DNA of 64,000 bases, taken from NCBI RefSeq assembly GCF_033547095.1, contig NZ_CP137852.1, positions 2,845,501 through 2,909,500 on the forward strand, in the 5' to 3' direction. Below the pieces are notes generated by a model. The model had not been told where the DNA came from. It worked only from the letters and a program-made list of their open reading frames with translations, and ran no database searches. Position 1 is the first letter of the stretch; the number at the start of each line of letters is the position of its first letter. The position numbers and the translations under genes were made by a program. This document shows, piece after piece, positions 34,790 to 43,653 of the stretch. The DNA comes from Sediminicoccus rosea. GTDB lineage: Bacteria; Pseudomonadota; Alphaproteobacteria; Acetobacterales; Acetobacteraceae.

Positions 34790-36178
34790 ATGATCGTCCT
34801 CTCCCCCCGCTGGCTCTGGTGCGCCGAGACCGGGTTGCGGGAGGGGGCGCATCTCATCATCCAGGGCGATCGCATCGCGGATATCGTGGGCGAACGCCCG
34901 GGCCTCGATGCCGAGTGCATCGAGGTGCCGGACGGGCTGCTCACCCCCGGCCTGATCAACCTGCACAACCACGCCTTCTCCGCGCCGCTGTTCCGGGGCC
35001 TGGCTGATGACATCCAGCCGGGCGACCTGCCCGGGCACATCCTGTTCTCCCTGCTGATGCCTTTGGGGGACCTCGTCTCCGAGATCATGTCACCGGACGC
35101 CATCGGTGATGCGGTGGAGATGGCGTTGCTGGAATGCCTGATGACGGGCACGACCGCGATGCTCGACATCTGGCGGCCGCAGCAGCACCAGTTCGTCCCG
35201 CGCGCGACCGCCCTCGGCCTGCGCAGCTGGTCTTGCCCCTATCTCTTTACCCAGCCCAACCTCGCCATGGACGAGGATGGCAAGCCCGCCTGGCGCGGCG
35301 CGGATGCAAGCGAGGCCAGCTTCGACTTCGTCATGCGGCTGCATGCCGCGCAGCACCGGGGGCCGGATGGTCTGGCCTCCATCGGCTTCGGGCCACATGG
35401 GCCGGACAGCAACTCGCCCGCGCTCTTGCGCCGGATTGATGCGGCGGCGCGCGAACTGGGCGCCATCGTCTCCATCCATTGCGCGCAGAACCCGATGGAG
35501 GTGGCCGCCGTGAAGGCCGCGCAAGGCAAGGGCAGCGTGGCGCATGTCGCCGATTGCGGGCTGCTGCGGCCGGGCGTGATCCTGGGCCATGCGATGTTCG
35601 CGACCGATGAGGAAATCGCGATGGTGCGCGATGCGGGCGCCACCATCGCCTCCTGCCCGCTGGGCTTCGCGCGCTCGGGCCGTGGCGTGCCGCTGGCGCG
35701 CTTCCTGCAATCGGGCGTGCGCCTTGGCATCGGCACGGATGGCGTCACGCTGGACATGGTGGATGAGCTGCGCGCCGCCGCCGTGCTGGCCAAGACGCAA
35801 TCCGGTGTGGCGGGCCTAGGCAGCGCCGAACGCCTACTGACGGCCGCCACGCGCGACGCGGCCGATGCGCTGCAACGCCCCGATCTCGGCCGCCTCACGC
35901 CCGGCAGCCGCGCCGACCTGGTGATCTTCGACCTCTCCCGCCCGCGCTACCAGCCGGTCTGGAATCCGCTGCGCGCGCTGCTCACCAATGGCCAGGGCAG
36001 CGACGCGCATACCGTGATCACGGCGGGCGTCCCGCGCGTCCGGGACCGGCAGCTTCTCCGCGGCGACGCCGCCGCAATCACGCGGCGAGGACGCGCGGCC
36101 ATCGAGGCGGTCTGGGCCGAGGCGGCGCGGCGCGGCGCCATCCCCGCGAAGCTCGCCACGCAGAGGCAGTTCGCATGA
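34790..36178 (+). CDS. TRZ/ATZ-type amidohydrolase (cytosine deaminase/chlorohydrolase-like)
   Basis: This 462-residue metal-dependent hydrolase of the amidohydrolase superfamily shows the HxH in LINLHNHAF, a third His in SIHCAQNP, the fourth in ILGHAMFATD and the metal Asp in GIGTDGVTLD. That single-metal pattern is typical of the TRZ/ATZ group, which deaminates or dechlorinates aromatic N-heterocycles. The exact substrate is unknown. Its ATG directly follows the dehydrogenase stop, and its stop overlaps the Bug receptor start, so it belongs to the same transcript. Confidence 0.87.
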   Translation: MIVLSPRWLWCAETGLREGAHLIIQGDRIADIVGERPGLDAECIEVPDGLLTPGLINLHNHAFSAPLFRGLADDIQPGDLPGHILFSLLMPLGDLVSEIMSPDAIGDAVEMALLECLMTGTTAMLDIWRPQQHQFVPRATALGLRSWSCPYLFTQPNLAMDEDGKPAWRGADASEASFDFVMRLHAAQHRGPDGLASIGFGPHGPDSNSPALLRRIDAAARELGAIVSIHCAQNPMEVAAVKAAQGKGSVAHVADCGLLRPGVILGHAMFATDEEIAMVRDAGATIASCPLGFARSGRGVPLARFLQSGVRLGIGTDGVTLDMVDELRAAAVLAKTQSGVAGLGSAERLLTAATRDAADALQRPDLGRLTPGSRADLVIFDLSRPRYQPVWNPLRALLTNGQGSDAHTVITAGVPRVRDRQLLRGDAAAITRRGRAAIEAVWAEAARRGAIPAKLATQRQFA

Positions 36179-37143
36179 AGCGGCGCATGCTCCTCGCGGC
36201 GGGCCTTGCGGTGCCGGCCGTCGCCCAGGCGCAGCGGCGGACGCTGCGCGTCATCGTCCCCTTCCCGCCCGGCGGCGCGGTGGACAGCCTGGGCCGCATC
36301 CTGGCGGACCGCCTGACGCCTCTCCTGGAGCAGACCGTCATCGTCGAAAACCGCGTGGGCGCGGGCGGCGTGGTGGGCGCAGATGCGGTGGCGAAGTCGG
36401 CGCCGGATGGCAGCACCATCGGCATCGTGGGTGCGGCCAGCATCCTGGCGGCACCCCTGCTGCAACCCTCCATGCCCTTCGACGCCATGCGGGACCTGCT
36501 GCCGGTGACGCAGATCACTGATGCTGCCGTGCTCTGCGTGGCGAATGCCGAGACGGCGCGCCGCGAGAACTGGCGTGGCCTGCCCGACCTCCTGGCCACC
36601 GCCCGCGCGCGGCCGGGCGCCATCCGCATCGGCACCACCGGCGTCGCCACCGTCTCGCACCTGGCGCTGGCCGCGATCGCCGCCGGGGCAGGCGTCGAGT
36701 TCCTGCATGTGCCCTATCGCGGCGGCAGCGAGGCGATGCAGGCCGTGCTGGCCGGCGAGGTGGACGGGCTTTGCGACCTGCCGCCCCTGCTCTCGCCCCA
36801 GGTGGCGGCCGGGCGGCTCCTCGCGCTCAGCGTGAGTTCGCGTGCGCGGCTGCAATTCCTGCCCGACGTGCCCGGCTTCGGTGAGGTGCCGGCGCTGGCG
36901 CGCTTCGACATCCGCAGCTGGAACATGATCATGCTCGCCGCAGGTACGCCGGGGGGCGAACGCGCGCGGCTCTTCGCTGCACTAACCCGCATCGGCCGCG
37001 ACGAAGCCTTCCGCGCGGCGCTCCGCCCGCTCTCCTATGACGCCGTGGTCTCGGACAGTCCCGAGGCCGCGCAACGCTTCATCACCGACGAAGCGCCACG
37101 CTGGCGCGAACTGGTTCGACTTTCCGGGGCACGGGTTCATTGA
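36175..37143 (+). CDS. Bug/TctC-family periplasmic solute receptor (first)
   Basis: This 322-residue protein has a signal peptide (MKRRMLLAAGLAVPAVAQAQ). Family features are LRVIVPFPPGGAVDSLGRILA, VENRVGAGGVVGADAVAKSAPDG and LHVPYRGGSEAMQAVLAGEVDG. Bug proteins bind carboxylates, amides or aromatic acids for tripartite tricarboxylate transporters. No TctA or TctB membrane gene is adjacent, so it is an orphan receptor that may share a distant transporter. It is coupled to the amidohydrolase by ATGA overlap. Confidence 0.9.
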   Translation: MKRRMLLAAGLAVPAVAQAQRRTLRVIVPFPPGGAVDSLGRILADRLTPLLEQTVIVENRVGAGGVVGADAVAKSAPDGSTIGIVGAASILAAPLLQPSMPFDAMRDLLPVTQITDAAVLCVANAETARRENWRGLPDLLATARARPGAIRIGTTGVATVSHLALAAIAAGAGVEFLHVPYRGGSEAMQAVLAGEVDGLCDLPPLLSPQVAAGRLLALSVSSRARLQFLPDVPGFGEVPALARFDIRSWNMIMLAAGTPGGERARLFAALTRIGRDEAFRAALRPLSYDAVVSDSPEAAQRFITDEAPRWRELVRLSGARVH

Positions 37144-37145
37144 GC

Positions 37146-38357
37146 ATGACGACAGACCAGATCATCGCGGCGATCCGCGCCCATGCCGGCTACCGGAAGG
37201 CCTGCGAGGTGATGCGCGCCGAGCATGACCGCACCGTGGCCGACATCATCACCCTGACGGAAATCCCAGCCCCACCCTTCGCCGAGGAGAAGCGCGCGTC
37301 CGCCTATCTCGACATGCTGCGCGCCCATGGCCTGGAGGAATGCGCGCAGGACGAGGTGGGCAATGTGATGGGGCTCCGTCGCGGCTTCGGCAATGGCGAC
37401 ATCCTGGTCGTCGCGGCCCATCTGGACACCGTCTTTCCCGCCGGCACCGATGTGCGTGTGCGGCGCGAGGGCACGAAGCTCTTCGCCCCTGGCGTCGGCG
37501 ATGACACGCGCAGCCTGGCCGTGAATCTCGCCTTCCTGCGCGCCATGGACGCGGCGGGGCTGCGCACGCGGCATGACATCCTCTTCGTCGGCGATGTCGG
37601 CGAGGAAGGGCTGGGCGATCTGCGCGGCATCCGGCACCTCTTCGCCCATCACCCGAAGCGCGAGCGCATCCGCGCCTTCCTGACGGTGGACAGCCCGGAT
37701 GTGGATCGCATCGTGACGGGCGGCATCGGCTCGCGCCGCTTCCGCGTCACCTTCCGCGGCCCCGGCGGCCACAGCTATGCCGCCTTCGGGATGGTGAACC
37801 CGATGTATGCGATGGCGGACGCCGCCCGCCACCTCGGCGCCATCCAGGTCCCGCGCGAGCCGGTGACGACGCATTGCGTGAGCGTCGTCTCGGGCGGCAC
37901 CTCGATCAACGCGATCCCCGAGACGGTGACCATGGAGGTGGACCTGCGCTCCGCCAGCGCCGAGCAGCTCGCGCGGCTGGAAAAGCAGTTCCTGGACGGC
38001 GTCCATGCCGCCGTCGCCGCCGAGAATGCGGCGCGCGAGGGCACGATCACCGTGGATCTCGTCCCCGTCGGCGATCGTCCGGCCGGGCACACGCCCAATG
38101 GCTCGCCCATCGCGCGGCTGGCCTCGGCCGCCGTCGCGGCGGAGGGCTACCAGCCCAGTTTCGAATGGTCCTCGACGGACGCCAATATCCCGATGAGCCT
38201 CGGCATCCCCGCGCTGCGGATCGGCTCGGGCGGTACGGGCGGGCGGGCCCATTCACTGGAGGAATGGATCGACGTGGAGACCGAGAGCTCGCTGCGCGGC
38301 ATGCGCGCGAGCCTCGCCACCATCCTTGCGATCGCCGAGATGGAGATGGCGGAATAA
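37146..38357 (+). CDS. M20-family metallopeptidase/amidohydrolase
   Basis: This 403-residue protein begins at ATG 37146 (TTDQIIAAIRAHAGYRK); a TTG at 37140 overlapping the Bug gene stop is an alternative. M20 metal ligands are visible: His in AAHLDTVFPAG, Asp in GVGDDTRSLA, Glu pair in GDVGEEGLGD and the late His in GGRAHSLEEW; the dimerisation domain carries FRGPGGHSYAAFG. Such enzymes hydrolyse peptides, N-carbamoyl or N-acyl amino acids. Lack of a signal peptide places it in the cytoplasm. The substrate is not readable from sequence. Confidence 0.88.
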   Translation: MTTDQIIAAIRAHAGYRKACEVMRAEHDRTVADIITLTEIPAPPFAEEKRASAYLDMLRAHGLEECAQDEVGNVMGLRRGFGNGDILVVAAHLDTVFPAGTDVRVRREGTKLFAPGVGDDTRSLAVNLAFLRAMDAAGLRTRHDILFVGDVGEEGLGDLRGIRHLFAHHPKRERIRAFLTVDSPDVDRIVTGGIGSRRFRVTFRGPGGHSYAAFGMVNPMYAMADAARHLGAIQVPREPVTTHCVSVVSGGTSINAIPETVTMEVDLRSASAEQLARLEKQFLDGVHAAVAAENAAREGTITVDLVPVGDRPAGHTPNGSPIARLASAAVAAEGYQPSFEWSSTDANIPMSLGIPALRIGSGGTGGRAHSLEEWIDVETESSLRGMRASLATILAIAEMEMAE

Positions 38358-38377
38358 CCGCCACCCGGGAGGAACAC

Positions 38378-39343
38378 ATGACCCTGCAACGCCGAAGCCT
38401 TCTCGCCGCGAGCCTCGCGGCCCCCACCATTGCGAATGCGCAGATCGAATGGCGGCCGAGCCGCCCGATCACCTTCATCCTGCCCTTCGCGGCCGGCTCC
38501 GGCACGGATGCCGTGGCCCGCGTGCTGGCGCAGATGTTGGGCGCCGAGCTTGGCGTGAACATCACGGTGGACAACCGCGCGGGGGCGAATGGCACCATCG
38601 CCGCTGCGGCCGCCATGCGCGCCGCCCCGGACGGCCACACGCTGTTCGTCACCACCAACACCACGCATGGCGCCAATTCCTGGCTGCTGAAGCGGCTGGA
38701 CTACGACCCGATCGCCGACTTCACGCCGATCTCGCGCCTCGGCCAATACGTCTTCTGGCTGACCGTGGGCGCCGATGTCCCGGCGCGCAACTTCCAGGAG
38801 TTCATCGCCCTCGCGCGCGCAAGGCCGGGCCAGATCAGCTACGCGAGCGGCAATGGCACTGGCATCGTGGCGGGCGCCACCATCGCGCGCCTCGCGGGTG
38901 TGGAGATGCTGCACGTCCCCTATCGCTCCACGCCGCCCGCGCTGACCGATGTGCTGGCCGGGCGCGTCACCTCCATCGTGGTGGATCTGACGCCGACCCT
39001 CGGCCATGTCCGGGACGGCCGGCTGCGCGCACTGGGACAGACCAACAAGCGCCGCTCCGCCCTCATCCCCGACGTGCCGACGCTGGACGAGGTGGGGCTG
39101 ACCGGCTTCGATCTGCAGAGCTTCGCCGCCCTCTTCGGCCCGGCCCGCCTGCCGCCCGAGGTCGTCGCCACGCTCTCGGCCGCCATGCAGCGCATCGGCG
39201 CGCGGCCCGAATACCGGACCCGCATGGCCGAGCTGGGATTCGATGGCTTCACCTCGACGCCGGAGGAGTTGAACCGCTTCGTCGTCGAGCAGATCGCCGC
39301 CTGGGGCGAGATGATCCGCGGCGCCGGGATCGAACCGGAATAG
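38378..39343 (+). CDS. Bug/TctC-family periplasmic solute receptor (second)
   Basis: The ATG at 38378 follows GGGAGGAAC, and the 321-residue product begins with a signal peptide (MTLQRRSLLAASLAAPTIANAQ). Family motifs: ITFILPFAAGSGTDAVARVLA, VDNRAGANGTIAAAAAMRAAPDG and LHVPYRSTPPALTDVLAGRV. It is clearly divergent from the first Bug receptor three kilobases upstream, so the operon encodes two receptors of probably different ligand specificity. No TctAB genes are nearby. One base separates its stop from the penicillin acylase start. Confidence 0.9.
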   Translation: MTLQRRSLLAASLAAPTIANAQIEWRPSRPITFILPFAAGSGTDAVARVLAQMLGAELGVNITVDNRAGANGTIAAAAAMRAAPDGHTLFVTTNTTHGANSWLLKRLDYDPIADFTPISRLGQYVFWLTVGADVPARNFQEFIALARARPGQISYASGNGTGIVAGATIARLAGVEMLHVPYRSTPPALTDVLAGRVTSIVVDLTPTLGHVRDGRLRALGQTNKRRSALIPDVPTLDEVGLTGFDLQSFAALFGPARLPPEVVATLSAAMQRIGARPEYRTRMAELGFDGFTSTPEELNRFVVEQIAAWGEMIRGAGIEPE

Positions 39344-39344
39344 G

Positions 39345-41630
39345 ATGCCGCGCCGGCGCCGCAAGACCGGCCTGCTTGGCCGCCTGCTGCTGGGGCTGCT
39401 GCTCCTGGTGCTGGCTGTGCCCGCGGGCCTGCTCGGCGCCGTCTGGTGGACACTGCCGCCGGACGCGACGGAGCTTCGCGTGCAGGGCCTGTCCGCCCCC
39501 GTCCGCATCACGCTGGACGAGGCGGGCCTGCCGCGCATCCAAGCGGCTGGCGAGCGCGATGCGGCCATCGCCATGGGTTACCTCCATGCGCGGGACCGGC
39601 TCTTCCAGATGGAGATGATGCGGCGCGGTGCCGAAGGGCGCCTCGCCGAAGTCGCGGGTAGCGCCATGCTGCGGCTCGATCGCTTCAGCCGCACGCTCGG
39701 CCTCAGGCAGGCGGCCGAAGCGGATTTCGCGGCGCTGGACAGCGAGACGCGCGGGCTGCTCGAAGCCTATGCAGTGGGCGTGAATGCCTGGATCGCCGAG
39801 CGCGGGCGCTTCGCCGCGCCCGAATTCCTCGCCCTCGGCCCGCCCGAGCCGTGGCAGCCGCAGCATTCGCTGCTCTGGGCCAAGGTGATGGGGCTCTGGC
39901 TCTCCGGCAATTGGCGTACCGAGCTGGAGCGCGCGCGCCTGGCCTCTCGCCTGCCGCCCGAGCGGCTCTGGGAACTCTGGCCCGCCGACCGCAGCGCCGG
40001 GCGGCCCGATGTCGCGGCGCTGCCGGGCGTGGAGCGCATCCTGGCCGCGCTGCCCGTCTTCGGGGTGGACGCTCCCCTTCCCGCCTCCGCTTCCAATGCC
40101 TGGGCGGTGGCCGGTTCGCGCAGCGCCTCGGGCGCGCCGCTCCTCGCGTCGGACCCGCATCTGGGCTATGGCGCGCCCGTTCTCTGGTACCTCGCGCGGA
40201 TCGAGCTGGCGGATGGGCGTATCCTCTCGGGCGCGACCGCGCCGGGCACGCCGCTCGTGATCATCGGCCGCAATGCCGATCTCGCCTGGGGCTTCACCAC
40301 CACCCATTCCGATACGCAGGACGTCTTCCTGGAGACGCCGGCCGATGTGCGGCGCACCCGCACCGAGATCATCGCCGTGCGTGGCGCGGAGCCCGTGACG
40401 CTGACGGTGCGCGAGACTGCGAATGGCCCCGTCATCTCCGACCTCGACGAGACACCGCGGCTGGACGGGCGACTGCTGAGTGTCCGCATGGCGAACCTGG
40501 AGCCGGGCGACACCTCCGCCCGCGGCTTCCTGATGCTGAACCGGGGGCGGAGCATCGCCGATGCCCGGGCGGCGGCCGCGCTGATTACATCGCCGCCGCA
40601 GAACCTCATGGTTGCGGACCGCGCGGGTGGCATCGCCATGTACCTGACCGGCCGCACGCCGATCCGCGCCAGCGGCGACGGCAGCCTGCCCGTGCCGGGC
40701 GACCAGCCCTGGCAGGGCTTCGTGCCCTTCGACGAATTGCCGCATGTGGAAAATCCCGAGAGCGGCGTGCTGGTGAACGCCAACAACCGCGTGAGCCCCG
40801 AGGGGCATGCGGTGCATCTCTCGCGCGAATGGTATGCCGACTGGCGCTTCCGCCGCATCCATGAGCGACTGGCGGCCGACCCGGTGAAGGGCCCGGCCGA
40901 ATTCGCCGCGATCCAGATGGACACGCTCTCACTGCTGGCACGCGAAAGCCTGCCCTTCCTGAACAGCCTGCCGCGCGGCACGGGCCCGCTCGGCCAGGCG
41001 CAGGCGCTGCTGGCGGAATGGGATGGCGAGATGGCGCCAGGCCTGCCGCAACCGCTGATCTGGAACGCCTTTGCCCGGCGGATGCCGGCCCTCGCCTTGC
41101 GCCAGGCGCGCGTGCCGGAGGCGCGCGGGACGCCCGAATTCCTGCGCTTCCTGCTCACCGCGCCCGAGGCGGGCTGGTGGTGCGGTGGGGATTGCCGGGC
41201 CATGGCAGCGCTGGCGCTGGCAGAATCAGTCGCTGAACTCGGCACGCTCTTCGGGGCGGACCCGGCGCAATGGCGCTGGGGCCAGGCGCATCTGGCGCGC
41301 TTCGAACATCCGCTGCTGCGCTTCATCCCCGGCGTGAACCGCCTGATCGGCCTCAGCACGCCGGTCGGCGGCGATGGCGAGACGGTGCAACGCCAATCCG
41401 TGCGCGGCAGCGGCGCCGAGCCCTACCAGGCGATGCATGGCGCAGGGCTGCGCTTCGTGGCCGATCTCGGCGCGCCGGATGCGAGCTTCGCCATCATCGG
41501 CACCGGCCAGTCGGGCCACCCCCTGTCGCGCCACTGGGGCGACCTGCTGGAGACTTGGCGCGCGGGCGGGATGCTGCGCATCGGCCGCGAGGCCACGCAG
41601 GTCACCGCCACCATCCGCCTCTCGCCGTAG
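39345..41630 (+). CDS. Penicillin acylase family Ntn-hydrolase
   Basis: This 761-residue precursor has an N-terminal membrane/signal segment (LLGRLLLGLLLLVLAVPAGLL), an alpha-chain region and the autoprocessing site before Ser250 in ASASNAWAVAGSRS, the N-terminal nucleophile of the beta chain. Further beta-chain features are SDPHLGYGAPVLWY, the oxyanion Asn in VNANNRVSP and the TTTHSDTQDVF segment. Family members cleave amides such as beta-lactam side chains or acyl-homoserine lactones in the periplasm. Its place in a multi-hydrolase operon suggests catabolism of an N-acyl compound. BenE-type permease follows after five bases. Confidence 0.9.
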   Translation: MPRRRRKTGLLGRLLLGLLLLVLAVPAGLLGAVWWTLPPDATELRVQGLSAPVRITLDEAGLPRIQAAGERDAAIAMGYLHARDRLFQMEMMRRGAEGRLAEVAGSAMLRLDRFSRTLGLRQAAEADFAALDSETRGLLEAYAVGVNAWIAERGRFAAPEFLALGPPEPWQPQHSLLWAKVMGLWLSGNWRTELERARLASRLPPERLWELWPADRSAGRPDVAALPGVERILAALPVFGVDAPLPASASNAWAVAGSRSASGAPLLASDPHLGYGAPVLWYLARIELADGRILSGATAPGTPLVIIGRNADLAWGFTTTHSDTQDVFLETPADVRRTRTEIIAVRGAEPVTLTVRETANGPVISDLDETPRLDGRLLSVRMANLEPGDTSARGFLMLNRGRSIADARAAAALITSPPQNLMVADRAGGIAMYLTGRTPIRASGDGSLPVPGDQPWQGFVPFDELPHVENPESGVLVNANNRVSPEGHAVHLSREWYADWRFRRIHERLAADPVKGPAEFAAIQMDTLSLLARESLPFLNSLPRGTGPLGQAQALLAEWDGEMAPGLPQPLIWNAFARRMPALALRQARVPEARGTPEFLRFLLTAPEAGWWCGGDCRAMAALALAESVAELGTLFGADPAQWRWGQAHLARFEHPLLRFIPGVNRLIGLSTPVGGDGETVQRQSVRGSGAEPYQAMHGAGLRFVADLGAPDASFAIIGTGQSGHPLSRHWGDLLETWRAGGMLRIGREATQVTATIRLSP

Positions 41631-41635
41631 GTCGC

Positions 41636-42775
41636 ATGCTGCAACCCATCCTGCTCGGCCTTCTGGCCGCCTTCGTCGGCTTCGCCTCGTCCTTTGCCGT
41701 CGTGCTGGCTGGCTTTGCCGCGATGGGGGCGACGCCCGAGCAGGCAGCCTCCGGCCTCATCATGCTCTGCCTGCTGATGGGCCTGCTTGGCGCGGGGTTC
41801 TCCATCATCTGGCGCATGCCCGTCTCCATCGCCTGGTCCACGCCGGGTGCCGCGCTGCTGGTGACAACGGGCGCGCCGGAGGGCGGCTTCGCGGCGGCCG
41901 TCGGCGCCTTCCTCGCGGCCTCGCTGCTGCTGGTGGCGGCCGGGCTTTGGCGGCCCTTCGCGCGGGCGGTGGAGCGCATCCCGCCGCCCATCGCGGCCGC
42001 CATGCTGGCCGGCGTGCTGCTGGACCTCTGCCTCGCCCCCGTGCGCGCGGTCGGTGCCCTGCCCTGGCTGGCCTTGCCGGTCGTGCTGGCCTGGGCGGTG
42101 ATGCTGCGCGTCAACCGCCTCTGGGCCGTGCCGGCGGCCGTGCTGGTTGCCGTCGCGGCCCTGCTGCTGGGGCCGGGCCTGCCGGGTGCGGGCAGCTGGG
42201 AGCCGCCGCGCCTCGTCTGGGTGACGCCGGGCTTCGAATGGGGGGCCATGGTGGGCATCGCGCTGCCGCTGTTCCTCGTCACCATGGCGTCGCAAAACCT
42301 GCCCGGCTACGCGGTGCTGCAGGCGAACGGGTACAAGCCCGAGATGCGTTCGGTGTTCCTGGTGACCGGCGGGGGCAGCTTCCTCGGCGCCTTCTTCGGC
42401 GGGCAATTGGTGAACCTGGCCGCCATCACCGCCGCCCTTTGCGCCGGGCCGGAATCCCATCCGGACCCGAAGCGGCGCTGGGTGGCAGGCCTGGTCGCGA
42501 GCCTCGGCTATCTCGGCTTCGCGATGGTGGCGGGTGTCGCGGCGGCGGTGGTCGCGGCGGCGCCACCCCTGCTGATCCAGGCCGTCGCCGGCCTTGCCTT
42601 GCTCGCCTCGCTGGCCGGCGCGCTGACCGCCGCCATGTCTTCCGAGGCCTTGCGCGTGCCCGCCATCGTGACCTTCGTGGTCTCCGCCTCCGGGCTCAGC
42701 GTGGCGGGCATCGGTGCCGCCTTCTGGGGGCTGGTCGCTGGCGGCGCGCTGATGTGGCTGCTGCGCGCGAAGTAG
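41636..42775 (+). CDS. BenE-type benzoate/aromatic acid:H+ symporter
   Basis: This 379-residue polytopic protein has about 11-12 hydrophobic spans. BenE-like stretches are FVGFASSFAVVLAGFAAMGATPEQ, AWSTPGAALL, PLFLVTMASQNLPGYAVLQANGY and GGQLVNLAAITAALCAGPESHPDP. BenE transports benzoate with protons across the inner membrane. Here it ends an eight-gene hydrolytic operon, so it may import the aromatic or carboxylate product formed in the periplasm. It is convergent with the BKACE gene after five bases. Confidence 0.88.
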   Translation: MLQPILLGLLAAFVGFASSFAVVLAGFAAMGATPEQAASGLIMLCLLMGLLGAGFSIIWRMPVSIAWSTPGAALLVTTGAPEGGFAAAVGAFLAASLLLVAAGLWRPFARAVERIPPPIAAAMLAGVLLDLCLAPVRAVGALPWLALPVVLAWAVMLRVNRLWAVPAAVLVAVAALLLGPGLPGAGSWEPPRLVWVTPGFEWGAMVGIALPLFLVTMASQNLPGYAVLQANGYKPEMRSVFLVTGGGSFLGAFFGGQLVNLAAITAALCAGPESHPDPKRRWVAGLVASLGYLGFAMVAGVAAAVVAAAPPLLIQAVAGLALLASLAGALTAAMSSEALRVPAIVTFVVSASGLSVAGIGAAFWGLVAGGALMWLLRAK

Positions 42776-42780
42776 GCGCC

Positions 42781-43653
42781 TCAGCCGCCCTTGAGGATGG
42801 CCCGCGCCTCGGCCGGCGTGGCCACATGCTCGCCAAGCTCCTCGACGATCCGCCGCGCGCGCGCCACCAGCGGGGCATTTCCCTCGGCAAGCACGCCACG
42901 CGCCATATAGAGGTTATCCTCCAGCCCGACGCGGACATGCCCGCCCAGGATCACGGCCTGCGCCACCATGGGGAACTGCGCGCGGCTGATGCCGAAGGCG
43001 GACCAGATGCCGCCCGCCGGGACCATCTGCTTCAGCGCCAGCATGGCTTCCGTCGTCGCCGGCGCGCCCCAGGCAATGCCGAGGCAGAGCTGAAACCAGG
43101 GCGGCGCCTCGAAGAGGCCGCGCTTCACCATGTCCGCCGCCAGCGCCGCATGGCCGAGGTCGAACACCTCCAGCTCGGGCTTCACGCCAGCCGCGCGGAT
43201 CATCTCGGCCATGGCGGCCAGGTGCGCAGGCGTGTTCACGAAGGCGGTCGGCCCGAAATTCATCGTCGCGATGTCGAGCGAGCAGATGTCGGGGCGCAGC
43301 TCCAGCACATGCGCTACCCGCTCCTCCGGCGTCGCCATGCCGCGCGCGCGGGCGTTCACGTTGGGGTCCTCGCCGGGGGCGAAGCTGGCGCCGGGGCCGG
43401 TGGTGAGGTTGATCAGCACGTCGCTGCCCGCATCGCGGATGCGCTTCACGGTTTCGCGATAGAGCGCCACATCGCGCGACGGCTTGCCCGTCTCGGGGTT
43501 GCGGACATGGATGTGGACGATGGCCGCACCTGCCGCACGGGCGGCCAGAGCCTCGCTCGCGAGCTGGGCCGGCGTGATGGGCACATGCGGCGAGGCGCCG
43601 GTGCTGTCGGCGCCGCCGGTCAGTGCCGCCGTGATGATGATGGGGCGGGTCAT
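42781..43653 (-). CDS. BKACE beta-keto acid cleavage enzyme (DUF849)
   Basis: This 290-residue TIM-barrel protein of the BKACE family has the zinc motif VHIHVR (His47, His49), the N-terminal IIITAALTGG, NLTTGPGASF and the late GGHVRVGLEDN with the conserved Glu. The family condenses a beta-keto acid with acetyl-CoA, releasing acetoacetate and a new acyl-CoA. The natural keto acid here is unknown; beta-ketoadipate is attractive because pobA is in the same operon. It overlaps the upstream oxidoreductase gene by 4 bases. Confidence 0.9.
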   Translation of the reverse strand: MTRPIIITAALTGGADSTGASPHVPITPAQLASEALAARAAGAAIVHIHVRNPETGKPSRDVALYRETVKRIRDAGSDVLINLTTGPGASFAPGEDPNVNARARGMATPEERVAHVLELRPDICSLDIATMNFGPTAFVNTPAHLAAMAEMIRAAGVKPELEVFDLGHAALAADMVKRGLFEAPPWFQLCLGIAWGAPATTEAMLALKQMVPAGGIWSAFGISRAQFPMVAQAVILGGHVRVGLEDNLYMARGVLAEGNAPLVARARRIVEELGEHVATPAEARAILKGG

